A stretch of DNA of 64,000 nucleotides from Chitinophagaceae bacterium (lineage in GTDB: Bacteria; Bacteroidota; Bacteroidia; Chitinophagales; Chitinophagaceae). The position numbers and the translations under genes were made by a program. Positions 10,884-19,545 of the stretch are shown piece by piece. The first letter of the stretch is position 1, and each line of letters opens with the position of its first letter. The notes under the pieces were generated by a model that worked only from the letters and a program-made list of their open reading frames with translations, did no database searches and was not told the DNA's origin. The stretch spans positions 1,320,163-1,384,162 of the forward strand of contig JANINS010000004.1 of assembly GCA_024508725.1 (NCBI GenBank), given 5' to 3'.

Positions 10884-11072
10884 TTAATCGCTATTGGTTT
10901 GTTCGGATTCTTTTTTGGCAATGGCAACTTTTACCCACAAAGCATCATGTGGTTTATCCTTGGTGCATTTGGGTAATATGTCTCCTTCATTCACTTTTAT
11001 TGTAAAATCAGGGTGACCAAAGCATTTGTAAACACCTCCTTGCTTAGAAACTTGTCCTGTCTCAACGTACAT
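10884..11072 (-). CDS. Small YjzC-like protein inside an inverted-repeat pair
   Basis: The 62-residue protein contains TGQV, GGVYKCFGHPDF, IKVNEGDILPKC and LWVKV. This resembles small YjzC/zinc-ribbon-like proteins with the pattern TGxVxxxGxYxC...VxxGxxFPxC...W. A related protein lies at 13696-13881. The open frame continues upstream to 11228, but that part would be translated from the flanking repeat, so I take the ATG at 11072 (MYVETGQV). It retains only two of the cysteines expected of a zinc ribbon. The function is unknown. The gene is the sole occupant of a 486-bp unit bounded by inverted copies of the dispersed repeat. Confidence 0.55.
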   Translation of the reverse strand: MYVETGQVSKQGGVYKCFGHPDFTIKVNEGDILPKCTKDKPHDALWVKVAIAKKESEQTNSD

Positions 11073-11190
11073 AAGGCGCAAAATAATGAAGGAAGTTGAT
11101 ATTAAAAACAACTTAAACAAAGTATTTGACCTTAAAATTTTTAAGAGTTTGTTGTTCTCAAACACCACAGCTGGTTGCTCAACACTGAAC

Positions 11191-11226
11191 CGAACCCTGA
11201 AGTGAGTGACACAACGAAGTTCAACC
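11191..11226 (+). repeat. Dispersed repeat copy 2, class II (right arm of inverted pair)
   Basis: Plus-strand copy with core GAAGTGAGTGACACAACGAA. It pairs with the inverted copy at 10741-10776. The interval of 414 bases between the arms holds one small gene. Confidence 0.8.
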
Positions 11227-11289
11227 AAAGATTCTGAAGCCTGCCAAACAGAAATTCCGATCTCCTTTTATAACAGGCTGCTGAATAAT

Positions 11290-11297
11290 TACATTTG
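11290..11297 (+). promoter_or_regulatory. Bacteroidota-type -7 element upstream of tyrS
   Basis: TACATTTG matches the TAnnTTTG consensus, 18 bases before the ATG at 11316. It overlaps the more upstream TTG at 11295, which argues against that codon as the start of tyrS. Confidence 0.55.
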
Positions 11298-11315
11298 CCG
11301 AAATCTCAAACGGAA

Positions 11316-12599
11316 ATGACACTGATAGAAGAACTAAGATGGCGTGGTATGATACAGGACATTATGCCCGGAACCGAAGAACTGCTGAACAAGGAAATGG
11401 TGAGTGGCTATATTGGCTTCGATCCTACATCTGACAGTTTGCACATTGGAAGCTTAGTTCCTATTCTATTACTGGTTCATTTTCAAAAAGCCGGTCATAA
11501 GCCTTTTGCATTGGTGGGTGGAGCTACAGGAATGGTGGGTGATCCCAGCGGAAAAAGTGAAGAACGCAACCTGTTAAGCGAAGATGTGTTGCAGAAAAAT
11601 CAGGAAGGTGTTAGAAAGCAATTGGAGAAATTCCTTGATTTCGATCAGAGTAAGCCCAACTCCGCTGAAATGGTGAACAACTATGACTGGTTCAAGAACA
11701 TCAGCTTCCTCGATTTTATTCGTGATACCGGCAAGAACATCACGGTGAACTACATGATGAGCAAAGACAGTGTGAAGAAACGTTTGGAAGGCGAAAGCGG
11801 GATCAGCTTTACAGAATTTACTTACCAGCTTATTCAGGGATACGATTACTACTGGTTGTACAAGAACAAGAACTGCAAGCTGCAGATGGGTGGTAGTGAT
11901 CAATGGGGAAATATTGTTACCGGAACAGAACTCATCAGGCGTAAAGCACAGGGGGAAGCTTTTGCTTTTACGTGTCCGTTAATTACAAAAGCTGATGGTG
12001 GCAAGTTTGGTAAAACCGAAAAAGGAAACGTGTGGCTCGATGCTAAGAAAACATCTCCTTACCAATTCTACCAGTTCTGGTTGAATGCAAGTGATGAAGA
12101 TGCAAAGAAATGGATCAAGATATTTACACTGCTGCCACCGGATGAGATAGATGGATTGCTTACAGAACATGAGAATGCGCCGCATATAAGATTGTTACAA
12201 AAGAGACTGGCAGAAGAGCTGACTACTTTCGTTCATAGCAGGGCTGACTATGAGTTTGCAGTAAAAGCTTCGGAGATATTATTCGGCAATGCAACAACAG
12301 AAGCGTTACAAAGCCTGAATGAAGAACAATTATTACAGGTGATGGAAGGTGTACCTGCAGTTGAAGTACAGAAGAGTAGTTTAGAAAAAGGCTATGATCT
12401 TATCAGCTTCCTGGCTGATACACAGATATTCCCAAGTAAAGGAGAAGCAAGAAAAATGTGGCAGGGAGGCGGAATCAGTATCAACAAGAATAAAGTAAGT
12501 GCTGAGAAGGCAACAGTGGATATTTCAGATCTGCTGCAGAACAAGTATATGCTGGTACAAAAAGGAAAGAAGAATTACTACTTTGTAAAAGCGGTGTGA
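11316..12599 (+). CDS. tyrS: Tyrosyl-tRNA synthetase
   Basis: Class I aminoacyl-tRNA synthetase of 427 residues. The HIGH-type motif HIGS is at residues 43-46 and the KMSKS-type loop KFGKT at 230-234. The tyrosine/tRNA region GGSDQWGN precedes the loop, and an S4-like RNA-binding domain is at the C-terminus. It charges tRNA-Tyr in the cytoplasm. I place the start at ATG 11316 rather than TTG 11295 because the TTG falls inside a -7 promoter element. The length agrees with bacterial TyrS. Confidence 0.95.
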   Translation: MTLIEELRWRGMIQDIMPGTEELLNKEMVSGYIGFDPTSDSLHIGSLVPILLLVHFQKAGHKPFALVGGATGMVGDPSGKSEERNLLSEDVLQKNQEGVRKQLEKFLDFDQSKPNSAEMVNNYDWFKNISFLDFIRDTGKNITVNYMMSKDSVKKRLEGESGISFTEFTYQLIQGYDYYWLYKNKNCKLQMGGSDQWGNIVTGTELIRRKAQGEAFAFTCPLITKADGGKFGKTEKGNVWLDAKKTSPYQFYQFWLNASDEDAKKWIKIFTLLPPDEIDGLLTEHENAPHIRLLQKRLAEELTTFVHSRADYEFAVKASEILFGNATTEALQSLNEEQLLQVMEGVPAVEVQKSSLEKGYDLISFLADTQIFPSKGEARKMWQGGGISINKNKVSAEKATVDISDLLQNKYMLVQKGKKNYYFVKAV

Positions 12600-12668
12600 G
12601 TTTTGTCGCACAGAGAAACAGAGCTAAAGGATTTTTCTATTACTCCTTAGCTGTGTGCGAAAACAATT

Positions 12669-13313
12669 ATGAAGAAGAAAGTATATTTTATCAGCGGATT
12701 GGGTGCAGATAGAACTGTATTCAAAAACCTGGATCTTTCTTTTTGCGAACCTGTGTTTCTTGACTGGATCACTCCACTTAAAAAAGAGTCTCTTCAACAT
12801 TATGCCTTGCGTTTGGCAGAAGGTATTAAAGAGCCGGATGCTACGATTGTTGGGCTTTCTATGGGTGGCATGATGGCTTGTGAGATTGCTAAAGCAAATC
12901 CTGCAATGAAAGTGGTGATCGTCTCCAGTAACCGATGTGCAAAGGAGTTTCCAAAGTACACAAGATTGCTAAGCAAATATTTCCCGGTGTATCAACTCAC
13001 CACTAAGATGATCATGCGGATCATATTTCCTGTGAGCAGTTGGTTCCTTGGAGCAGAAACAAAAGCTGATCGCAAACATCTCTTTGGCGTGATCGACAGA
13101 ACAGATCTATCCTTTGTAAAATGGTGTATCTGGGCTATCAGCAGGTGGCATTCACAGGAACCGAAACCGAATGTTATTCATATTCATGGTACAGCAGACA
13201 GACTGCTGCCTTTCCATTATGTACATCCCGATTATACTATCAAAGGAGGAGGTCATTTGATGATCATGAACCGGGCAAAAGAAATTTCCGACTTATTAAA
13301 AAAGCGCTGCTGA
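12669..13313 (+). CDS. Alpha/beta hydrolase
   Basis: Small alpha/beta-hydrolase fold protein of 214 residues. The nucleophile elbow GLSMGG has Ser64. The acid is probably in HGTADRLLP and the catalytic His in GGGHLMI near the C-terminus, so the triad looks complete. No signal peptide is seen, so it is probably cytoplasmic. The substrate cannot be told from sequence. It follows tyrS by 69 bases and may be co-transcribed with it. Confidence 0.8.
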   Translation: MKKKVYFISGLGADRTVFKNLDLSFCEPVFLDWITPLKKESLQHYALRLAEGIKEPDATIVGLSMGGMMACEIAKANPAMKVVIVSSNRCAKEFPKYTRLLSKYFPVYQLTTKMIMRIIFPVSSWFLGAETKADRKHLFGVIDRTDLSFVKWCIWAISRWHSQEPKPNVIHIHGTADRLLPFHYVHPDYTIKGGGHLMIMNRAKEISDLLKKRC

Positions 13314-13328
13314 TCACAGAGCTTTTAT

Positions 13329-13547
13329 CTAAATAATATCTTTTTCTTCACCTGAGCTGCTTCCCTCCTGTTCATGTTCTTCTTTACCGGTTACATCATG
13401 ATTATTCCCCTGCTGCGGAACTTGATTCTCCCGTTGAAAATTACGATTCGTTTTATCGTATAAAGGTTCTGGTTTATTGGCTTCATCTCTTAATGCATCT
13501 TGTGCTGCCGGATCATTCTTTGGATTGTATTGATTTTTTTTATCCAT
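13329..13547 (-). CDS. Small hydrophilic hypothetical protein
   Basis: A 72-residue protein rich in Asn, Gln, Lys, Glu and Asp with almost no hydrophobic residues, so probably intrinsically disordered. It resembles in composition the small hydrophilic proteins at 24519-24710 and 37423-37840. A stress-related role would be inference only. It is convergent with the hydrolase gene. No family is recognised. Confidence 0.5.
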   Translation of the reverse strand: MDKKNQYNPKNDPAAQDALRDEANKPEPLYDKTNRNFQRENQVPQQGNNHDVTGKEEHEQEGSSSGEEKDII

Positions 13548-13695
13548 GATTTTCTTTTGAAGAAATCTTTACAAGATTTAAGCCAGCAGGCTATTTCTCT
13601 AAACTGCTAACCTTAAGGTAAAATATCTGTAACTGACGAACATCAGTTGGTGTGTTTTAATACTAAAATAATTTGGCTTATTAAACGCAGCAGAT

Positions 13696-13881
13696 ATGAT
13701 CTTTGGAAGAACAGGCGAACTTTGTTCAATCTCAGGTATATACAGGTGCTTCGGCAATTTTGAATTACAGATAAGAGTAAAAGCTGGTGAACTTTTCCCT
13801 GCAGCGATGGATATGATCAATGCTTTCTGGATATTGGCGATAATGGGTGAAGAAGACAAGACGCAACTTCGTACAGCCTGA
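13696..13881 (+). CDS. Small YjzC-like protein, cysteine-poor paralogue
   Basis: The 61-residue protein has TGELCSISGIYRCFGNF, then IRVKAGELFP and AFWIL. It aligns along its length with the protein at 10884-11072 (TGxV..GxYxCFG..F.I.V..G..P). It has lost the second cysteine region expected of a zinc ribbon (FPAA in place of FPxC). The C-terminal codons overlap a stretch (GACAAGACGCAACTTCG) that may be a decayed copy of the dispersed repeat. It could be a degenerating gene. Function unknown. Confidence 0.45.
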   Translation: MIFGRTGELCSISGIYRCFGNFELQIRVKAGELFPAAMDMINAFWILAIMGEEDKTQLRTA

Positions 13882-13953
13882 TGACTAATGGCAGGGATTG
13901 AAAACCAATACTGTTGTCTTTATAACTTAACAATCTTCACCACCGCAATATGG

Positions 13954-13961
13954 TATATTTG
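13954..13961 (+). promoter_or_regulatory. -7 element upstream of ispH
   Basis: TATATTTG matches TAnnTTTG. Only 8 bases separate it from the ispH ATG, so the transcript would have a leader of just a few bases. Confidence 0.5.
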
Positions 13962-13969
13962 CAGCAGCT

Positions 13970-15199
13970 ATGAAGCAGTTCGAAGTACCCAATATTTACA
14001 GGAGCCAGTTGATAAGTGCTGTGAAAACCAGGAGAAAGCAACAGGATAAACTAAAAAAAGACTTCTCTCCCACATTACTCGATTTCGGACCGATACAGAT
14101 CTACCTTGCCCGTCATTTTGGTTTTTGTTATGGCGTTGAAAATGCCATTGAAATTGCTTTTAGAACCATTGATGAGAATCCCGGCAAACGTATTTTCCTG
14201 CTGAGCGAAATGATCCACAACCCACAGGTGAATGCCGACCTCGAGGAAAGAGGTGTTCGATTTTTACAGGATACTTATGGTAAACAGGTAATCCCATTTG
14301 AAGAGATCACCGGTGATGATGTGGTATTGATACCTGCATTTGGTACTACACTTGATATCGAACAACAACTTCGAAGCAAAGGCATTCAGACAGAAAAATA
14401 CAATACTACTTGTCCGTTTGTTGAGAAAGTATGGAACCGTGGTGAACAACTGGCGAAAAAAGGTTACAGCATTGTAGTACATGGTAAGCCGAAACACGAA
14501 GAAACAAGGGCAACGTTTTCCCATGCCTCATATCATACCCCAACGATTGTTGTTAATGATATGAACGAAACAATAGAACTGGCTAAATATATTACCGGTG
14601 AAAAACCTGCTGAACAGTTCTACACTGAGTTTGCAGGAAGGTTCAGCGAAGGTTTTGATATCAGAAAAGATCTTGAACGTTTTGGAGTGATCAACCAGAC
14701 TACACAACTTGCCTCAGACACACAAGCGATCGCTGAATACCTGAAGCATGTGGTGATGCAGCACTTCCGTTTAACCGAAGAAAATATAGGAGAACGTTTT
14801 GCCGATACAAGAGATACACTTTGTTACGCAACACTCGATAACCAGACTGCAGTTGGTGGTATGCTGGAAACAGATGCCGACCTGGCTATTGTAATTGGTG
14901 GATATAATTCATCCAACACATCTCACCTGGTAGAATTGTGTGAAGAGAAACTGCCCACGTACTTCATTAAAGATGCTGACAAAATGCTGAACAAAAACGC
15001 TATTGTTCATGCAGACTGGAGAACCAAAGTGGAAAGCACTACCGCTGATTTTCTTCCTGAGAAAACACCTGTAAAAGTGTTGATCACTTCCGGTGCAAGT
15101 TGTCCGGATGCCTTGGTAGAAGATGTGATCCGCAAGCTGGTTAGCTTTTATGATGCTGCGAGAACTGTGGATGAAGTGATCAGTGATTTGCAGCAGTAA
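13970..15199 (+). CDS. ispH: 4-hydroxy-3-methylbut-2-enyl diphosphate reductase
   Basis: IspH/LytB is the last enzyme of the non-mevalonate isoprenoid pathway and forms IPP and DMAPP. The three Fe-S ligands of the family are visible as Cys53 (GFCYGV), Cys148 (NTTCPF) and Cys378 (SGASCPD). At 409 residues it is the longer form with a 45-residue N-terminal extension, which I believe is normal in this phylum. The ATG at 13970 directly follows a -7 promoter element, which supports this start and implies a near-leaderless mRNA. Confidence 0.93.
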   Translation: MKQFEVPNIYRSQLISAVKTRRKQQDKLKKDFSPTLLDFGPIQIYLARHFGFCYGVENAIEIAFRTIDENPGKRIFLLSEMIHNPQVNADLEERGVRFLQDTYGKQVIPFEEITGDDVVLIPAFGTTLDIEQQLRSKGIQTEKYNTTCPFVEKVWNRGEQLAKKGYSIVVHGKPKHEETRATFSHASYHTPTIVVNDMNETIELAKYITGEKPAEQFYTEFAGRFSEGFDIRKDLERFGVINQTTQLASDTQAIAEYLKHVVMQHFRLTEENIGERFADTRDTLCYATLDNQTAVGGMLETDADLAIVIGGYNSSNTSHLVELCEEKLPTYFIKDADKMLNKNAIVHADWRTKVESTTADFLPEKTPVKVLITSGASCPDALVEDVIRKLVSFYDAARTVDEVISDLQQ

Positions 15200-15271
15200 C
15201 AGAAGATTTCCGCCTGAATTTTATGCTTTTAACTCACAGAGGACTAAATTTACCGCCTCAAATGCAGCAAT

Positions 15272-15490
15272 ATGACCATCGAACAATTTAAAGAGCTTTC
15301 ACACCCTGAGAAATTGAAAGAGATAAGATATAATGGCAACCTGCTTGGACCGTATGAAAGACCAAGTGAAGATGGTGGCAAAAGAACACAAGGCGACATT
15401 TATGAAATTCATGATTTCTGGGTGTTCCTAAGTGAAGATGAAGACATGGTGATCCCAACCAGGAAAAACCCGGTAATTGCCGAAGAATAA
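15272..15490 (+). CDS. Small hypothetical protein
   Basis: A 72-residue acidic protein with no signal peptide or membrane segment. No family is recognised. A strong terminator begins four bases after its stop codon, which supports it being a real, transcribed gene, either alone or as the last gene after ispH. Confidence 0.6.
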   Translation: MTIEQFKELSHPEKLKEIRYNGNLLGPYERPSEDGGKRTQGDIYEIHDFWVFLSEDEDMVIPTRKNPVIAEE

Positions 15491-15494
15491 ATTG

Positions 15495-15520
15495 AAGCCC
15501 TGGAAACAGGGCTTTCTTAT
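15495..15520 (+). terminator. Rho-independent terminator
   Basis: A perfect 8-bp stem AAGCCCTG/CAGGGCTT with a GAAA loop, followed by a T-rich tail, directly after the gene ending at 15490. Confidence 0.8.
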
Positions 15521-15537
15521 TTACCTATTATTTTAAA

Positions 15538-16131
15538 ATGATGAGAGTATTGTTGAGTGTATTGCTTTTAAGTGTAGCGATATCGGCGTCTGCCCAAACG
15601 GCTGATGAATTAAACAAACATCGCCAGCAATACAAAGCCGATCTGGCAAAAGACATCAAAGCGGATACTGCCAAGGTTGATTTTTATTCTTTCAATCCTG
15701 AACTGATCGTTACAGCTACAGTAGAAGTGTTGAACGATGAGCCAACGTTTGAGATGATCACTTCATCAGGCATGAAGAAAGATGCACAGAAGTTCGTTAA
15801 AGTAACATTCAGTTATAAAGGGGAGAATTATACATTGTTTGGTTACCAACTCACCAAACTAAAAGAGAATAAAGAAATGGCTGATCACTTTTTTATTCCG
15901 TTTAAAGATGCCACTACCGGTAAAACTACTTATGCCTCCGGCCGGTACCTTGACTTTAAAGCAGGTGATATTAATGATGGCAAATTAATGATCGACTTCA
16001 ACAAAGCCTACAATCCATATTGCGCTTTTACAGATGGTTATAATTGTCCCATTCCACCAAAAGAAAATACTTTGAAGCTGGCTGTAGAAGCCGGGGAGAA
16101 AAAGTACCTGGGTGAAAAGATGACCCGTTGA
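15538..16131 (+). CDS. DUF1684 family secreted protein
   Basis: The signal peptide (MMRVLLSVLLLSVAISASAQ) is followed by a DUF1684 domain. The family hallmarks are visible in the C-terminal half: ASGRYLDF, DFNKAYNPYCAFTDGYNCPIPP and VEAGEKKY. DUF1684 proteins are widespread in Bacteroidota and actinobacteria and have no established activity. The signal peptide implies a periplasmic location. The second codon is also ATG and may be the actual start. Confidence 0.82.
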   Translation: MMRVLLSVLLLSVAISASAQTADELNKHRQQYKADLAKDIKADTAKVDFYSFNPELIVTATVEVLNDEPTFEMITSSGMKKDAQKFVKVTFSYKGENYTLFGYQLTKLKENKEMADHFFIPFKDATTGKTTYASGRYLDFKAGDINDGKLMIDFNKAYNPYCAFTDGYNCPIPPKENTLKLAVEAGEKKYLGEKMTR

Positions 16132-16191
16132 TTGGTTTATAAATTATCTAAGTTGTCGCTGGCTTATCAACTATTCAACCAATCAACTTAT

Positions 16192-16980
16192 TCAAAGTTC
16201 CTTCCACGTATGATCAGCCAATAATTGCACAGCAGCAATGAACTTCTTAAATGGTCCGCTGCTACCCCACTCTTTCGGAGCAACAAGGCTTAGCATGTGT
16301 GTGCCGTCATTCCTTTCATAGAGATAATATGTCTGGCCAATATTGGGTTTGAAAGAAAGTTTTGCTTCATAGATCATCATCGAAAGATCTTTCCGCTTCT
16401 GAATTTCCTGTGCCTGTAAAGCCAGTAATTCTATCTGCTTACGGATCTGCTCCAACTGCATATTCGTCTGCTCTTCCATTGCAGTAAGTGCTTTGTGCTT
16501 GATGATGCCTTCTTCATTTGCTTTGATCACAGCTCCTGCCACCGAAGCTGAATATGGCAGCACACTCAGTTGCTTGTGATACAGCTCTGTATTGGTATAA
16601 GCAGCACCATCTGTTTTAAATCCCTGTTGAGTGATTCGCATATATCCGTTAGGCATGATCTCATGCACCACATGCAATACAACCTGGCCGGCACGATAGA
16701 AATGTATCTCGAAAGTGATTCCGTCAGGAAAATTCACCTGCACCTGGTCTGCCAGTTGCTTATTCTCAAATTCATTGAGATCACCATCTGCATTCACTTT
16801 ATAATCAGCTGCAAATGCCTGGTTTTCGAGTGTGACCCAATTATGATGTATCATCAATTCTTTAGAATCACCAATGGCTTCTATCTTATAAATACCACTC
16901 TTGGGACGTTCACCGAACTCGTAATTGCCTTTCTCAGGAAACAATTGCCAGCTCGCCAGGAAGTTATATGCCAATACCAT
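16192..16980 (-). CDS. DUF2452 domain protein
   Basis: The N-terminal 120 residues form a beta-rich lipocalin-like section (SGIYKIEAIGDSKE, GDLNEFENKQ). The C-terminal half matches DUF2452: AGAVIKAN, ALTAMEEQTNMQLEQIRKQI, a central coiled-coil-like helix, then IGQTYYLYERNDG and AAVQLLADHTW. Function unknown. The frame continues to 17073, but that would overlap the divergent TraB/GumN gene, so I take the ATG at 16980. The two genes then share a divergent promoter region of about 110 bases. Confidence 0.78.
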   Translation of the reverse strand: MVLAYNFLASWQLFPEKGNYEFGERPKSGIYKIEAIGDSKELMIHHNWVTLENQAFAADYKVNADGDLNEFENKQLADQVQVNFPDGITFEIHFYRAGQVVLHVVHEIMPNGYMRITQQGFKTDGAAYTNTELYHKQLSVLPYSASVAGAVIKANEEGIIKHKALTAMEEQTNMQLEQIRKQIELLALQAQEIQKRKDLSMMIYEAKLSFKPNIGQTYYLYERNDGTHMLSLVAPKEWGSSGPFKKFIAAVQLLADHTWKEL

Positions 16981-17093
16981 AAGATTGCAAAGATGATAAG
17001 ATTGAATGAAAGTATATGCTGCCAATAACAAACGTATAAGCTGTTTGTTTGCCGGTTTGTAATAATTTGCCACTTCTAACTACTAATGAACTG

Positions 17094-17954
17094 ATGAAAA
17101 AGCTGCTGTACACTCTCACTGGTTTGTTTGCCTTTGTTGCATCATTTGCACAGATACCAACCGAGAAATCGTTGTTATGGAAGATCGAGGGAAAAGGACT
17201 TGCCAAACCTTCATATTTATACGGTACCATTCACCTGATGTGCCCGGATGATATTGATGTGAAGCCCGAGATCAAATCGGCTTTTAACAGTACAGAACAA
17301 CTGTATTTGGAAATTGACATGTCTGATATTACCGGTGCAATGGGAATGTTGTTTGGCATGACCATGAACGATGGAAGCAGTTTGAAAACATTGCTTTCGC
17401 AGGAAGATTATGATTCTGTTGCCGCAGTATTTAAAAGAACTACAGGAATGAGTTTAGGTGCAATGAGCCGTATAAAACCGATCATGCTGATGCAGATGAT
17501 CTATCCTTCTATTTTGGGTTGCAAACCTGAAGGATGGGAAGGTGAATTCACCAAAATGGCAACAGAACGGGAGATGAAGATGTTAGGTCTGGAAAAAATA
17601 GAAGACCAGGTAGCGGTATTGGATTCTATTCCATATGCCGAGCAGGCAGAGATGTTCAAGAAAACAGTGCTGAATCTTGATAGCAGCAAATTACAGTTTC
17701 AAAAGATGGTGGATGTTTATAAACAACAAGATATTCAGCAGATGGTGAGCATGACTGCTGAAGATGAAACGACCGGTAATTATGAATACATCATGCTGCG
17801 CAAAAGAAACCAGAACTGGATACCTGTTATTGCAGCAGCGGCAAAAAAGAAACCCAGTTTTTTTGCAGTAGGTGCTGCACATTTGGGTGGAGAGTTTGGA
17901 GTCATCAATCTCTTACGACAAAAAGGATACAAAGTAACACCTGTTAAGTATTAA
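17094..17954 (+). CDS. TraB/GumN family protein
   Basis: After a signal peptide (MKKLLYTLTGLFAFVASFAQ) the protein shows the TraB/GumN pattern: LLWKIEGKG, YLYGTIHLM near the start and FFAVGAAHLGG near the C-terminus. The conserved GTIH and GAAH histidines are thought to be part of a metal-dependent peptidase-like site in the Tiki/TraB superfamily. It is probably periplasmic. The ATG at 17094 is preferred over an upstream TTG at 17049 because it gives a clean signal peptide. The sigma factor gene follows after one base. Confidence 0.82.
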   Translation: MKKLLYTLTGLFAFVASFAQIPTEKSLLWKIEGKGLAKPSYLYGTIHLMCPDDIDVKPEIKSAFNSTEQLYLEIDMSDITGAMGMLFGMTMNDGSSLKTLLSQEDYDSVAAVFKRTTGMSLGAMSRIKPIMLMQMIYPSILGCKPEGWEGEFTKMATEREMKMLGLEKIEDQVAVLDSIPYAEQAEMFKKTVLNLDSSKLQFQKMVDVYKQQDIQQMVSMTAEDETTGNYEYIMLRKRNQNWIPVIAAAAKKKPSFFAVGAAHLGGEFGVINLLRQKGYKVTPVKY

Positions 17955-17955
17955 G

Positions 17956-18447
17956 ATGCAGGAAAAGGAATTTGTTGAACTGCTGAACAAACACCAGAAC
18001 ATTGTACATAAGATCTGCAATGTGTACATGGATGAGCCGGCCGACAAAGAAGACCTTTTCCAGGAGATCACATTACAGGCATGGAAAGCCATTAACAACT
18101 TTCGTGGTGATGCACAATTCTCTACCTGGCTGTATCGTGTAGCATTGAATACTGCCATCACTTATTTTAAAAAAGGAAAGAAACAATCCACTACACTCAC
18201 CGAACATTTCCCTGAACGAACAGAGGAGTTTAACCCGATAGAAGAGCAGGTACAGGCTATGTACAAAGCCATCAGCCACCTTTCGAAGATCGATAAGGCT
18301 TTGGTGATGTTGTACCTGGACGATTACAGCTATAAAGAAATGGGAGAAGTATTGGGAATGACTGTTACGAATGTTGGCGTGAAGATGAATCGTATCAAGA
18401 CAAAGCTGAAAGAAGAAACAGCAAAATATTATCATCCTACAAACTGA
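17956..18447 (+). CDS. ECF-type RNA polymerase sigma factor
   Basis: At 163 residues it has sigma region 2 (residues 8-75, DEPADKEDLFQEITLQAW and FSTWLYRVALNTA) and sigma region 4 (about 105-155, YSYKEMGEVLGMTVTNVGVK) joined by a short linker, as in ECF sigma factors. The downstream gene at 18452 overlaps the operon and encodes a membrane protein in the position normally held by an anti-sigma factor. Targets are unknown. Confidence 0.88.
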   Translation: MQEKEFVELLNKHQNIVHKICNVYMDEPADKEDLFQEITLQAWKAINNFRGDAQFSTWLYRVALNTAITYFKKGKKQSTTLTEHFPERTEEFNPIEEQVQAMYKAISHLSKIDKALVMLYLDDYSYKEMGEVLGMTVTNVGVKMNRIKTKLKEETAKYYHPTN

Positions 18448-18451
18448 TATA

Positions 18452-19054
18452 ATGGAACTGGATGAATTAAAGGGAAAACTCAATCAACGAATGGCAGTGA
18501 GCCAGCAGCATTCTGCCGGTGAGATCAGTGCAATGCTGCAACAGCAGGCTACTTCTGTATTGCAAAAGATCAAAAGAAGTTTGTGGATAGAGTTTGCGTT
18601 ATCCATACTCTTTACAATTGGTTGTTGCATTGCTATTGCTTTTATTGAAGAATGGGCTTACCTGATGTTTTTAACCGGTGCTGCTATTATAGGTTTGATC
18701 GTTTCCTGCATACTTGGCTATCTGGTTTGGAAAACAGATCAACTGAAGTCTTCAACATTATCTGTTAGAAAAAACCTTGAAGAGATCATTTCAATTATTC
18801 ATCGATATGTATGGTTATACCTGAGACTGGGAATAGGTCTGATACCTTTATGTTTTGCCCTGGCATTGTGGCTGAGTTACTATCCCAAAGACGGTGTAGT
18901 GAAACCATTTTATAAAGACAATTTTGTTTATTTATTGATCGGCATGTCGATATTCAGCTACCTGAGTTTCCGGTTTACAAAGTGGTATCTTAAAAAGTTG
19001 TATGGTAATTATCTTGAACAACTGGAGATGCTGTTATCTGAATTAAAAGAATAA
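18452..19054 (+). CDS. Membrane protein partner of the ECF sigma factor
   Basis: The 200-residue protein has a 45-residue soluble N-terminus rich in Gln, then two close helices (about 48-67 and 70-93), a soluble helix, and two more helices (about 120-142 and 157-173). It starts 4 bases after the sigma factor. An anti-sigma or sigma-regulatory role is inferred from position only. No zinc-binding HxxxCxxC anti-sigma motif is present. Confidence 0.65.
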   Translation: MELDELKGKLNQRMAVSQQHSAGEISAMLQQQATSVLQKIKRSLWIEFALSILFTIGCCIAIAFIEEWAYLMFLTGAAIIGLIVSCILGYLVWKTDQLKSSTLSVRKNLEEIISIIHRYVWLYLRLGIGLIPLCFALALWLSYYPKDGVVKPFYKDNFVYLLIGMSIFSYLSFRFTKWYLKKLYGNYLEQLEMLLSELKE

Positions 19055-19137
19055 TATATCTTATCAAGGGACGTTACAGGGATACAATATTTGTGAACAT
19101 CATTCCCTGTTTGAAGAAGTATTATCTTTACGAAGCA

Positions 19138-19545
19138 ATGAAGAAAGTACTTACCTCGGGACTGATCGCTGGTGTGATTTTATCAATTGTAAGTTATGGC
19201 GGACTATTTCTCGCTATCCAGTTTTTTCCTGAAGCGTTTCTTGAATACAATTATCCTTTATTCCAAACTGATAGTGAAAGAGACATCCTATTCTACACGC
19301 ATGCATTGGTATTAAGCCTCGCTTTGGCAATGCTATGGCAACGTTTCAAAGGTTTATTTAATGGAAATTACCTGTTAAGAGGTTTAGAGTTTGGTTTTAT
19401 GTATGGACTCGTTGCATTATTACCCATTATGTGGATCACTTACAGCTCTCTCGATATTACGCTTATTACAGTAGCTACGTGGTTTCTATATGGATTGGTG
19501 CAAGCCACCATTGCCGGAGTAGTATTTGCGAAATTCAATCCTTAA
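19138..19545 (+). CDS. Four-helix membrane protein, hypothetical
   Basis: A 135-residue protein with four predicted membrane helices and no recognised domain. The open frame begins upstream at 19093, but the first ATG with a Bacteroidota-like N-terminus is at 19138 (MKKVLTSGLIAGV). The 3' end overlaps the convergent YceI gene by 4 bases. Confidence 0.6.
   Translation: MKKVLTSGLIAGVILSIVSYGGLFLAIQFFPEAFLEYNYPLFQTDSERDILFYTHALVLSLALAMLWQRFKGLFNGNYLLRGLEFGFMYGLVALLPIMWITYSSLDITLITVATWFLYGLVQATIAGVVFAKFNP

Noticed and set aside
11295-11315. TTG start for tyrS
   Set aside because: It overlaps a -7 promoter element, and the ATG at 11316 gives the usual TyrS N-terminus.
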